26,906 nt of DNA from Saccoglossus kowalevskii (Eukaryota > Hemichordata > Enteropneusta > Harrimaniidae). The stretch is from positions 102,264 to 129,169 of the forward strand of contig NW_003114963.1 of NCBI RefSeq assembly GCF_000003605.2, given 5' to 3'. Made by a program: the position numbers and the translations under genes. Below are positions 9,446 to 21,880 of this stretch, piece after piece. Under the pieces are notes generated by a model that was not told the DNA's origin, did not search any database, and saw nothing but the letters and a program-made list of their open reading frames with translations. The number at the start of each line of letters is the position of its first letter. Positions within the stretch are counted from its first letter, which is position 1.

Positions 9446-9493
9446 TACCTGGTTGATCCTGCCAGTAGTCATATGCTTGTCTCAAAGATTAAG
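9446..9493 (+). rRNA. 18S rRNA, first 48 bases only (truncated)
   Basis: The sequence begins TACCTGGTTGATCCTGCCAG and continues through the near-universal eukaryotic 18S start to AAAGATTAAG without a visible mismatch to the animal consensus. The next expected bases, CCATGCATGTC, are absent; unrelated AT-rich DNA starts at 9494. The fragment therefore cannot make a ribosomal subunit RNA. It includes the sequence of the common 18S forward PCR primer site. It is an orphan rDNA piece, an rDNA repeat interrupted by foreign DNA, or an assembly join. Identity is near certain; origin is not. Confidence 0.93.
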
Positions 9494-10917
9494 ATACTGT
9501 GGTCCAATTGATTACTGTGCAATTTACCCTTTTAGTGCATTATTGCGCGCTTCTAGCATGTTTCTATACAAATGGATTGTATTCACTGTCATTTATAGCA
9601 AAGCCGTAGTCTGCATATTCTGTCTGTGCCAAATGTGCATTTATACGTATCCAGCATTTCGAGCTAGTTTTAAGAGCATCTTCACCAAACACATGGCAGA
9701 CTAAGTTGAAAGATAATGTGGTTGCTCATGTTTCACGTTTTAATTAAATTATAGTAGTCAATTAGTCCTTGCTACTGTCAGTATGTTACTATGAAAGTTA
9801 TTGAATTGTCATTGCATGCAAAATCAGTAAGTACTTTATACTTGTTTATACTTGTTAGTGCAATAGTTACATCGATATAAACAAGTGAAATCACACAATG
9901 TCTGCGCTATAATTACCATTGTATGCACATAGATCAGAATTAACAAGTAAATAGAAGTCATGTACGCATGTTGGCAAACTTCCCACGGGCCATCAAGCGT
10001 GAGACATCAATATTTTGAGAAATTGTCTGTTCATTAAATTATTATACATGCGCATTGTAGACTGATTCTGAAATTTGTTGTCATGGAGACAGCACTGACT
10101 GGTTGAATATTAATGACAAACGTGTATTATTCAGCATCTTGAAATATTGATCAACCCCTGAGACACATTGATGATTTAATAAGTGCGATAAGACTAATAA
10201 TTCATAACATTGTCAAGCAGCATGCCGGATTCAGCCTCTCTGTTAAACTTCATGCAATCAAGAAGAAGATGTATTGTCGTATCTATACGGAAACAGTTGC
10301 CTAGATACGTCACGTACTCCCTGACAATAATTGGGTACCTATACTGTATATCCAGTGCTAAACCGGAACTACACGACACAGGCAGAGAATAGTTTAGTTC
10401 GTATAAAGACATTCATGTCATATACATCAATGAGAAATAAGTACGGTCTCTCGTAACAGATTATAAAGTGTTCGCTAACATATTCTTTGCGTTTTACCTC
10501 TTAAAATAATTATTATTCGTTGTGAATGTTAGACTTCCACGTATTATGCAATAAACGTCAACTGAAGAATGTGTCATTATATGCGATAAACCAGTAATGG
10601 GGTCCTAAATCATGGAATACACAGAGCCTGGAGTAATTAATTCTCTATGTCACGAATGCTAACTGCAAGAGTTCAACGGGATTATGTAGGTTGTTACTCT
10701 ATGATGATTTTCCTTCAGTTACTGTGCTACGATTGGTATTTGTCCGTCTTTTTATTACAACATTTTTCATTTTGTTATATGATTTGTTGGATATCTTATA
10801 TCGTGTAAGTGCATGTTATGATTAGTCACTTCATAAATCCACGCAAACTCCTCTAACTAACATTTCTCATCAACACGTGACTCAAACTGACATTCACGAA
10901 AGGCTCCTTCACACTGT

Positions 10918-10935
10918 ATGCTTATGCATAAGCAT
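10918..10935. repeat. Perfect 18-bp palindrome
   Basis: ATGCTTATGCATAAGCAT equals its own reverse complement. It contains TTATGCATAA, which resembles dimeric POU/octamer-type sites. No spacer is present. It could be a homodimer binding site; there is no other functional evidence. Confidence 0.8.
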
Positions 10936-11435
10936 TACCTACCACGCCATACTAACTGTCCCTCAGAAAGTGATTAGTTACAATTGTCGAGAACAATTCT
11001 ATCCACCAGCAGATACAACCTCCTAAGTAAAACTAATACAATTGCAGGCACACAGGCACTCATAAATTAAAACATACAACAACATTTGAACTGCAACTAC
11101 AGGCAAACGCAATGCATCCAATATAGACCTCGTACTACCGCACAGACACTAGTGCGCAAATCGAATCTCTGAAAATATGAACAATATGTAACGATCCAAG
11201 TCGTGGCTCAGAATGAATCTATCTGGTTGAAATTGCTCTCGGCGACAAAGAGCTTTTTATGATGCTGACAAATTAGACAATGTAACATGGTGCAAATGCT
11301 GTAAGCATTGTTAGATTGGGATAAAGGTAAGGTGGACTGGCTTTTGAAACTAATAGTCGTTTCGTATACCTAATATCCGTTTACAAGGTTCTATAGATAT
11401 ATACCATGTAGTGATTAACACTTTTCCTATTCTTG

Positions 11436-11455
11436 TTTTTTTTGGAGGGGGGGGG
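11436..11455. repeat. T8/G9 homopolymer run
   Basis: Eight T residues are followed by GGA and nine G residues. It is a short low-complexity tract and a likely source of length variation or sequencing error. Confidence 0.8.
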
Positions 11456-14400
11456 TCCTGATTGAAGATGTCAAATTTTAATTAAGTTTGGGTTTTGCCA
11501 TGCTTGTACCGAATGTCCTGTCGTATTGGGGTAATGGAAATCTTACTAGTAGTCCTAATAGTGATGTACTATTTATTAACAGATAGGTAGATAAGTTCGG
11601 ACGCCAACATTTTGTTGTTTTAATTGCCTGACTTATTTTCATTGCTCACAACTTTCTACATGTTGTGACGGTATGTTGTATAACATCAGCACCTAATATA
11701 AAACTTTTTAATTTGAAACAATCCTATGGATGGAATATATATATAGCGTACTTTATCGAAGTCGCAATGTACACGGTAATAGATAGTCATTTGTCATGTT
11801 CCAGGTCTTGATGTTTTTATGCTAGTAATATAGACTTGACCATATTATTGTTAATATCACTGCCACAAGGCGTTACCATAAATACTTAGCCAATGTTCTG
11901 CTACCCAATCCTTAATCACAAACTGACATACAGTCAAATGCAACGAATCAATTGTTCATTCAATGAATACAATTTAATACAATAACAAAAAAACGTTACC
12001 GAATACAAATTCCATTTAGTTAGGTAAAGCAGATCTAGTCGTTCAACACAAATTCTAAAATTCTTTAATGGGTGGTTATGCAGTAGTTCACTCGGACGTA
12101 TACCAGAGTAGTAACACACGTCAGATTATTTGTCTTTGTTGACATCATGATACAACCACGTGTGCTCACACCATACGGTTGTTTATCAAACGAGTTCAAG
12201 AACACAAAACAGATGACGGACAACGATTGACAAAACAATCCATAAGAACATGAAGTGATGTAAAAATAATTGGGCCAGTCATTGTCCAATATTATTCTGG
12301 TAGAAACAATCGGGTCAATCCGTTTTCTTAGGCGAATGTTCCCTCAATAAAAAAAACGAAGTATATGAGAGTATAGGCCTTGGTGGCGCTGCTTCTTCAT
12401 GGTTGCTATTCTCGACACCAGTTACTGTACATTTCTTATTTATATTTTGTTTAACTGCAAACTGTGTACATTTTCCTGGCCGATGCCACAGCAACAACGA
12501 CCCCAATTCATATCATTAACGTTTGTCCGTACTGATTAAATACGTTAATTTTTTGCACAATAGTTAAAACACCACCATTTCATGTAAACAAAAGTTAGTT
12601 TACACGCGTTGTATACGTGGGACCCACATTGAACACGGTGCACGCGACGTCAGTGTCGTCTTATATGCATCCACATTCTTATTATGAACTCATTACATGT
12701 TGATTCCACTTTCCTGATGTGTATGAAACTATATCGATCACGACAACATTACATTAGTTTAATTAATGATTTTTTACATTTTCTCTCCCGACAATATCCG
12801 GCATTTTGCGCAATTAGTATTGGTCCTAGCGACAGTACAGTCGGACACTCGGACAAGTGATTACACAGTTAACATGGAGTACCAGTGTCTGCTCAGATTG
12901 TTTAGTCTCATTTGTCAGACGTCTTATCCAAAATACAACCAATCCGATCCACTATGACAAGAAGTTACACAAAAATAGAAATACCAGTTTAATTATTTCT
13001 TCCCGTTCAAATTTAAACAAGTAGCTAGATTCACTTATAAAAGTGTCTTTTTATTTTTCAGACATGTCTTTATTCTGATAACCAAATCATGTGGGAATTA
13101 CTAATATTAGGCACAGGTCGCCTAGATGTATGTCGCGGAATTAGCTGCATCGGTACATTCAATGGAACTACGGCAGGGAAAATTATGACCTATGTCTTAC
13201 CCCAAGGCAAATTCTATTATACTATTAATTGCCGGATGCATGTACACTATTTAACAAACGTATACTTCGGTTAACCGACTATAATATTGTTTCGTTGGTC
13301 GAGCTAGACACATTTTTTAATTCACTCGTTTACGATACGTCATTGGATAATGTGTTAGCAATTCTCTAATAAAACTATGCATTATTGATGTTCGAAAAAT
13401 ACTCAGTGATAATTGTGCAGCATGTGAAATGACACACCTTGGATTTATTCACCTATACTAAACTTGATATAGTAGTAGGAGATAACTATAATGTAAATGT
13501 ATCATTTAACATGTGCTCGACCCTTGAGAGGATGTTCAATTTATATAACATATGGATCTGTCAAACCTCCGAGCGTTTAACACCACTAACTGATAAATTC
13601 TATGTAGACTACACTTGACATCCAGCATACAGGTTTTCGTTTTTACTTTGATCTGAATATAATACGCCTTTTGTGCAATAAACCGGAACATTTCCAGGGT
13701 TTGTCGTATATTCTTCGTTAATTTCCCCGATGGAATGGAGATAACTGTATGAATATGTTGAATCCAAAAGATTATTGAATATAACTGATAAAATCAATCA
13801 AGCGTCTTCGCTTTTAACGGCTCAACTACTGAGAATAATAAAAATAGTAAAGACCCATGGGAGGTAAAGCAGATTATAGGACGGATTTACAAACTGTTAC
13901 TGGGCTTGTTCTTTATATCTTTCGAAATATAATGCCTATTAGTTACCTGCATTTGCATATTGAAGCAATGGTTCTTAGACACATATACTATTCCTGCAAA
14001 ATGAAATGACGTCGAAAGACTTCTCTGTGTGTTATTTCTATGTTATTTATTTATAACGTGAGGTATGTATTATTGTATCCATATATCGTGATATCATTGT
14101 GAATGTGGACGTATAAGAATGTTTGTTAAACTCGAATAGTATAATAATGAAATGATTACATACAATGTATAAAAAAATGAATCAATTTTCCTGGATAGGT
14201 GGAAATGAAATTTCCGAAAATCATGTACGAACCATGTACTTCGCCGTTGACCGTGCTGGCGAATTACTGTTGGTGGTCTTGGATATTTGCCGCGGAACGC
14301 GTATGACCGGAAACACTGATATTACAACGCTACAATGCCAAACTTTCAACATTCCTTGCCAAATCAACTGATTCTACTAGCACGCATTTGTTCGACCCCC

Positions 14401-15086
14401 AACTATAAAACTGATTGTTACAGCACAGCGTGCAGGAGATTACTAATATAATAAAACCATTTTCACTTATGGAAAAGCCACGTTCAACCAACGATGACGG
14501 TAGTTATCTATGCAGTCAAGTAGTATAATGTGTTTTTCAATAATCTCAACCGAGATATACAAAAATGAGTTTTGTATGTAAATCTTGAAACATTGTATTA
14601 TACGTGATATTACGATTGCGGTATAAGAACCACTAAGCAGTTGGAATATAAAATAGATAAGGTTTGAAAACAAATTACTAGTACTGGGTTGCTGGTTTAA
14701 TACATCACACAGCGTATCGGCATTCACAAGAATACCTCATAAAGCTGGGTTTTATTATCCAATTACGTATCCATTAGTAATTAAAGCCAGACTCAGCATC
14801 ATGTCCATAGTAAAATATTCATTTGTTAGTTCGTTTTTTTGCTTCACGCGAATGACACTGAGTTGACAATCCGCAGATGGAAGTAAATAACGTCTAGACC
14901 CCTTTCTAACTTATTGAAAGCAGCCAATTTGGCGAACGTTATTTATAACTAATCTAATTTACAGTGACTGACGCTGGATTGTAAACAAATCTCCGGAAAA
15001 TGTCAGATATCCCTAAGTTCCACGATTGAAATATGCATCGAAGTTCATAACCTAAATAGGACGCTCTATCGGCTGTGTCAGTGGGA

Positions 15087-15440
15087 ATGAATATTTTCGA
15101 TAAATTTAGAGAAGATGTGTTCTACTCGAAACATAACTGCGCTACGATATCGATGACGTTTGCACTGCGGGTCGTCCTCTGGCGCAAAATATCGTTTTTA
15201 AGTTGTGTTCTCACCGTAATGTATGTTAAAATATACAATAACAATAGTAATATGCCCATTTTCTTAGAGAATACCAATCTACATACTGATCGTCACGGTA
15301 TATGTTTTAATTACAGCATGTATATTGATATACACAACATAGGATGCATTTTAATTAGATACATCAACTGTATATCCCACAAGTGTACTGCATTAGTGGT
15401 ACCAAATACTAGCATCTCGATCAGTAATTTAGTAGCATAA
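15087..15440 (+). CDS. Unrecognised open frame of 117 codons, doubtful
   Basis: An ATG at 15087 opens 117 codons ending with TAA at 15438-15440. It is the longest frame in the AT-rich right half of the window, where stops are frequent. It carries one hydrophobic stretch (about residues 26-46, including ISFLSCVLTVMYV) but no motif I recognise, no neighbours of known function, and no visible splice or promoter context. It is most likely a chance frame; it could alternatively be a fragment of an exon. Confidence 0.12.
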   Translation: MNIFDKFREDVFYSKHNCATISMTFALRVVLWRKISFLSCVLTVMYVKIYNNNSNMPIFLENTNLHTDRHGICFNYSMYIDIHNIGCILIRYINCISHKCTALVVPNTSISISNLVA

Positions 15441-17384
15441 CAATATATAAATCATTTCCGCAATTATAAATAAATCAACCGGTAATTATAGTGTAAAAGC
15501 ACACTAAACAAGTGGAAGGAGTTTACTTTCACGACTATCATACAATTATATCGTATAAGTGCATATTTCTCGAGACTAACATCCGTCAAAGAATTGTAAT
15601 ACGGACGTAAAAGTTAAAAGGTGACCCACTAAAAGTATTTTCCCGAATACAATAATTGATTTTCGTGACTTTTACAAAACGTTTAATTGCATGCTGTTCA
15701 CAAAACCCAGATAAAATATTTTGTCACCAAACTAATTTTAACACACGACATGAATCAAATGTCTATGATAATGGTGGCTTTTATGGTAACAAGTTTTCTC
15801 ATATCTCAATATGTAATATAATCAGATGAATAGTTCGAATTATTAGAAAATTATGATTAATACTAATTTTTGTTCACAAAATAATGAATGATTCAACAAT
15901 TTTTATATGTGTTTATTTTTTTGGCAAACTAATCTATCATTAAAACCTTTAAAGATAACCATGTCACTCAATTTACCTCCGAGTGCGCACACTTGTATGT
16001 AATTAAATGGGCGCTGGTCAACAAACACGCGCTTTGTACGTCGCTATGAGTCCCGTATCAAACAGGACGCGGCGCGACGACCATTGCCCTTTAAATAGCA
16101 TAAGTCTTTGAAAGGAAAAACATGCTTTACCATGAAATAAAATAATATGAACGGCGTGTATGTATTTAAACCTCAATTAAATACCACGACCTCTGTCCAG
16201 CGTGGTTTGGTATTCACAGCGCTCGCATGTCGGCATGTGAATTGGCAGCATACGTACAGTGTATCACAAGTCTTGTTACTGTTAATTTGATTACCGGTAT
16301 ACTATTACTATTCACGATACTGTCTGTACGCTAGATACGTTAATGAAACATTTGCCACATACGCCGTTTATTTTTCTTAAATACAATTCATTTTTAGAAG
16401 TTCAGTGCGACATACCGCTCATAAGATAAAATAAAGAATGATTACCTTGTGCTAAAAGTCGCAGCTACACACACAGATCTGTCTTCATGTGTCTAATTTC
16501 TAGTGCTGAAGGATGACAAATTCCACGCATGCGTAAGTATTACACTCTTATAACATATTATAATAAGGCTTTCTTTTATTGGTCAATTGAGAATTATGGC
16601 GGAACTAGGGTCCAGAACATTTATACGCACTGGTATAATATAGGTGACATACTAATATTCAGTATGTTCCTCATATTGAAATAAAACATCGATGCCACAG
16701 TTTCCCTCACTAATGTGAGTCTAAATTTGGTAACGACAAATCATGTAACTATTGCGGTGTGGGCCGGTTTGTGTCGTTGATATAGAGGCAGAATACAGAC
16801 CAGCTCAAACAAGGCATTCCACATGATGCATGTAATTAAATAATACATTCGTTTACGATCAACGAGTGTGTCGTCGTTTTTGGACAATTGACTTCTCGCC
16901 AAAATGTACCGCACATCTGCAAGACTACCCGTACTGTCACTATTTCAATAAATGTCATAAAAAAACAATAGACAATGCAGATATGACTTTATTGCATCGA
17001 AACTATTCATACAATTTCCTTTACACATTACATAAACCGCGTTTATGCACAATCGTATAAGAATAAGCCAGGCAACGAGTAGCTGTCATCAAGCATATTC
17101 TGGACATTTTATTAATTTGAACAACATTGCGATGTCACATTTGTATACATGTAGTGTTTTTACTTCATCCAAGTGAAGAGCACAACTTTCTTTTCATTAC
17201 TATTTCAAAATTGGGAATTTTAAAAATGTGTCTGCTAAAAAAAGTACTCAAGTACTCTTGGAACAATGTACATTTCGGTAACAAATACTATTACATCAGT
17301 TAGGGTACACATTGGATATATACATAAGCTTTGATTTAATATGTTATTCATACCTGACATTTGCGGCGGGTAGAGTGTACCTTC

Positions 17385-17442
17385 AATAGAATAGAATAGA
17401 ATAGAATAGAATAGAATAGAATAGAATAGAATAGAATAGAAT
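17385..17442. repeat. (AATAG)n microsatellite, about 11.6 units
   Basis: Uninterrupted pentanucleotide AATAG units fill 58 bp with no visible imperfection, implying recent slippage or active length variation. The flanks are ordinary AT-rich DNA. Confidence 0.97.
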
Positions 17443-19135
17443 GACGCTTATAACGACCCTCGATATAACTTCAATACTGTTAAATGACCAGCCACTATAT
17501 TTTGTAAACAGTGTCATCATTATAAGTCTATTGCACTCTACAGACAAACATTTCTTGCAAGTGACAACTAACCACTGCATGTCTCGTCACCAAATCCACA
17601 CACTACTTTTACTGTACAAGTAAACGCTCATCAACATTTGTATAACTATATGTTTATAAGTTTTTTAATGGTGTAATCGTTTGGCCAACATTACGAATCT
17701 GAATATTTGAATAAGCAATAAAATCATATAAACTAGGATTTCAAACGTGATAGGCCAGTCATGGTTTAATAATCACCAGATATGTTTTAAATCCAAAACG
17801 TATTCTCAGGATTCATAAATTGAAAGCCACGTCCTCAACCACAATAAAACACACTTCCGCTTTGTATTTATTTATGTTGGTCATTTACGAGGTAATAATC
17901 TAGATGCACAAATATTTATTCAGCGCTAGAACATCATAACATTTTTAGTATATAATCAGGAATGTACTTTTTTGAGACATTGCAGATTATGAGTAAAAAC
18001 ATTCACTTATATGTAGAACTTTAAATGAAAATAGACAAAGATAGGCATCACCCTGTTCTTAAAAGCTAATTAGAACGGCACATTGTACACAAATGTTTCT
18101 GGAAATACCGTGGAATTGGCAATTGCTGAAATTAATTATTTATTGCCAGATAAATGCAGAATGTAATTGATCCGTCTAATGTCACTATTTTATTTTATTG
18201 TATGTACAAAAAATCGATATGTCGTCCCTCACTTCCTTCTTTAGACGTATTTTACTGCCCTTAAGTTTGTATTGATTCCCGCCGTAAACATACATTACGC
18301 TTTCAATACGCTATTATACACAATGTCATATCGACGAGCATTTGTATATAATATCTTACCTATAATGCACTTGGTTCATTTTCATTTCTATATTATGACA
18401 TTCAGTCAGCACGATCAATGTCTATGAGTGATACAGATGGTATTTTGCATGTTGACATTATTTTACTAGGTGGCTATTTCAATTTAGATTACTGTGTGAC
18501 TTCTCACATATGGTGGTTATTACTACACATGAATTTAATCACCAGTAAATACGTACATTCGCCTCAGTAAACCATTTCCTTTTCACACCATGTATACTAT
18601 TGTCAGTGTGTATATCATATAACAAATAACATTATGTTTAGGGAGCTAAATTATTTGTAGGATATAAAAATATTGTTTTTGCATGTGTTTACAACTTTAA
18701 ATAATGGATCGATAAAGATTGCTGCTTGTAGTTTACTTTCGTCTACTGCTATAAATGTCTTGATAAAATTCTGTTGATAGAGATTACTTTTTTTTATCTT
18801 AAATAGCTGTTCTTAGTTCAATTCTTACATGATATAATTAGGTTTTCGATACTCCAGCAGTACTATTTTTGTGCATACTTTGAGGTATCCTCGTAATAAC
18901 CTCATATTATTGGAATGAACATAACATTTTAATTTATGAAACACAATAACCGTTGTCTAGACGACGACAAGCTACTATAACATTATGTTTATCTCAGTAA
19001 AAAATATGTATTAAATGACACCAGCTTAAACACAATCAGATTAAACGTTTTCAGGCTATTTGATATTCGAGTTTTTTTCAGGCATATACCAGGCTATTCT
19101 ATGAACCAATAAAATTAACCACATTTTTTACTTCC
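17443..19135. other. AT-rich noncoding region
   Basis: All frames are short and without recognisable motifs. I see no repeats, hairpins or RNA genes that stand out. Confidence 0.5.
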
Positions 19136-19140
19136 GTGTG

Positions 19141-19175
<35 letters not shown>

Positions 19176-19256
19176 GTGTGTGTGTGTGGGTGGGGGGGGG
19201 TGCGTGTGTGTGTGTGTGTGTGTGTGGGTGTGTGTGTGTGTGTGTCTGTCTGTTCC
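19136..19256. repeat. Compound microsatellite (GTCT)n / (GT)n / G-run
   Basis: A block of nine GTCT-type units (about 19138-19174) runs into (GT)n, then GGTGGGGGGGGTGC, a longer (GT)n with a GGG interruption, and a terminal TGTCTGTCTGTT. The mirror-like order, with GTCT at both ends and a G-run in the middle, suggests growth by slippage from a single seed. Alternating purine-pyrimidine DNA of this length can adopt Z-form. Confidence 0.95.
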
Positions 19257-20848
19257 ACTCCCACCTCAAGAACCATACATCGTTTTTTGATGAAACTTGA
19301 TGCATAGATTCTCTGGGCCAATGCGCAGATTTCATTAGGTTGCTTATTTAAAAACGTAGTTAAATGGTGTGTCTCACACTCAAGCATAAAATATTAGTCC
19401 ATGTCAAAGAGGGATAGGCAATAAAACTGAAAATTAACCTAAATACCCATGGAAAGGTCGAATTTATCATATGAGCTTTGATTTTGCTTTGAGTTCGGTG
19501 AAAGCATTTCATCATATCTTGAGACTAGTCAATGAGATTATATTGTTTGCAGTTGATAAATTGAAAATATACTCAGTTGCATTTGTAACCATGGTGACTG
19601 ATGCAAAACTTGAGTTGCAACTTCAATGATTACTTAAATATTCAATAAAAACATAAACTAACGTCTCCTTATTTTACAGAATATGATTTGTTGTGCAGGT
19701 CATGTGAGATTATATGCTGCCATAACCTATCGCAAGTATCTCTAATCATTACCAAATTAATATATTGAACAAATAGTGAATATCTTGTATGCTTCTTCAA
19801 TCTGCCACGTTAATCTTATTGATATTGTGTTTTCACATATAGTCATCTAACATCCACGTCATATCTAATCTTGCACAGTTTTTACGTGAGCCCATTCAAC
19901 ATCGCAGCGCTGTGACATCATGGTGTGAATCGGATGATACGCATAAATGAAACGCATGGTTTACGCATCAGTGTAGTAAATCTGTTATATGACAAATAAA
20001 CATTTAACCTATTGTATAATTGTCACTTTTCATTATGCAATCACTAAAGCGATTACCTACCAGCAAATAATTGAAATTTAATAATTAAGTGGTTGCACGC
20101 AATTGTGCACACATTTCATAAAGATGTCAATTATAGAATATTTACAACCCTTTATGTATAATGATTATTAAAAGCTTTGTCTACTTAAAATAAATTTTGA
20201 TTTAAAAAAAATGTCAATAACAAAAAACTAAAACGCTTAAAGTTTACGATTAGTCACTATGATTTATAGTATAATAATCATGTTGTTATATCAACATTGG
20301 GTTTTTTAGGTGATGGACCGCATCGGTATGATTATACAAGGTCGTTATTAATTAAAAACAATTCCGACCTCATATTTTAGGATTAAGCAAATGAAATTTC
20401 ATACAATCAAACCACTGATGAGCAAAAACGATGCTCGAGTAACATTAATAGCAATTTGCGTAATTTATCCATTAACGTAATATTAGGCATTCCTACAGAA
20501 TATGGAAAATTATCTGCAATTTATTAATACTGAAATCACACTCTATTTCGATCATCCCAACAACAAAGTCTTTTTACGCAGCGTCAACACACACTGAACA
20601 CTTACCTTGATTTTGCCTGACTTTTGACAGTAATTCAAAATGAATTTGACGTGATTAAATATTGATCGTACGTCTGGCAATTAGAACATGTGATTTCTTA
20701 TTATTGAATATAATGCAGCCATTTATACATAGTATGTTGACCTTGATTCAATTCAGGGTCAACTTAGTAGAGACTTTTTCATGTTGAGTTGTCAGTCAAA
20801 CATAAGCCACAACTAGTATATTCTCATACATGTCTATTGGGGAATGGA

Positions 20849-20923
20849 GAATACTGTAGTAACAACCATAATACATTGGATTGTATATTAGAATCATGAA
20901 CAAAAAAGACTGCTACAGTATTC
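20849..20923. repeat. Inverted repeat with 13-bp arms
   Basis: GAATACTGTAGTA (20849-20861) pairs with TGCTACAGTATTC (20911-20923), all positions pairing if one G-U is allowed, around a 49-base loop. The span is pre-microRNA-sized, but the stem is too short and the loop too unstructured for a convincing microRNA. Confidence 0.6.
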
Positions 20924-21865
20924 AGTAGTTTAAATAGTAAATCTGTTTTATATTTCAGCGAACCAAAAACAAGATCAGTATGTACTATAATGTGGATTGT
21001 CCCTTAAGTTCGCTGACGGTACAAACTACACACTGCGTTATAATTATGGACATTGCTGTTTGAATGTCACTTGGAGAACAATTATTTCGTGAAATCATTG
21101 TGTGTGCTTGTAGGCTTGACACATGGGCCTAACGTTATTAGCGAGTTCCTTCCTTCCTGCATATCATCTTCCGGCTTTCACATATATCCAATAAACCGCT
21201 TGATTGTTGGTTCCCCCACGGCGTTACATATATGTGCAGTGCAAGGCGTGGATAGTCGTGCTGACGTTGTGTATAATTGCTAGCCACATGGCATGGCATG
21301 AAAGATGTCCAACCTTAACAATGTAGTGGCAAGGGAACACACTCTCCTAGCATGATATACTGACATAATTAAATATATGTCATTAGATCACCGTAAAACC
21401 GAATTACCAAGATGCAAGTGCGCTAGATTAAATGAGGTACACATTGACCCGCCAACTCAGGACAACACATAATATGATTATAGCCGTTCAGAAATAACTG
21501 GAGGCAAAAAACATAACATTTGAATACTTTCATGATGTGTTGAGCGGAATTGGTGGATATTCTACAAGAGAAAAAAGCCCAAGAACTCAATTTGACTGAT
21601 TGTGCCAAGTGTCAATCTATGTGGGTATGCACAGTAATTACTATAATCTGGTCAAGCTTCATTATTGAAATTGTTTTTATTTACATTATTTGCCTAACTT
21701 TTTTTAAGTTTTAAGTTGCCGCGTGATGTATGTTATTATTCGAGGCATTGTTTGATCGAGCAATTTAAACAATAGAGTGATCGTTATGTCAAATAAAAAC
21801 CAATTACCCTTTCAACGTTTTCAAGCACAATCTTCAATTATTGTTGTATACAGGGACCTGTTTCA

Positions 21866-21880
21866 CACACGTAACGTGTG
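21866..21880. repeat. Short palindrome CACACGT-A-ACGTGTG
   Basis: Seven-base arms flank a single central A. The arms contain ACGTG cores like those of bHLH or CREB-type sites. A related GTTACGTGGCACG lies about 50 bp downstream. Binding is speculative. Confidence 0.6.

Larger units (their letters stand above)
9494..17384. other. AT-rich noncoding region, no gene recognised
   Basis: Nearly 8 kb without protein homology that I recognise. Apart from the palindrome at 10918-10935, a T8/G9 run at 11436-11455 and one moderately long open frame at 15087-15440, I see no repeats or RNA genes. I looked for tRNA A/B boxes, snRNA and 5S motifs, and common animal microRNA seeds such as let-7 and miR-100, and saw none. 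A more CpG-rich patch lies near 16000-16085. It could be intergenic, intronic or enhancer DNA. Confidence 0.5.

Noticed and set aside
9303-9511. Open frames on both strands across the 18S start
   Set aside because: They coincide with ETS-like and rRNA sequence; the stop-poor reading reflects GC content.
13738-13758. TAACTGTATGAATAT shared with 7258-7280
   Set aside because: Fifteen bases with no extension on either side; most likely chance in AT-rich DNA.
15831-15845. TAGTTCGAATT as a tRNA B-box candidate
   Set aside because: No A box, acceptor stem or anticodon arm can be drawn around it.
19099-19387. Open frames rich in Thr-His and Asp-Arg-Gln-Thr repeats
   Set aside because: They are translations of the GT/GTCT microsatellite and have no protein meaning.
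20741-20767. TGACCTTGA nuclear-receptor half site within an imperfect GTTGACC/GGTCAAC inverted repeat
   Set aside because: One nine-base motif is not rare enough in 27 kb, and the spacing fits no standard receptor dimer element.
21053-21283. Seventy-six-codon open frame with several cysteines
   Set aside because: No recognisable motif, no context and a length close to chance expectation.
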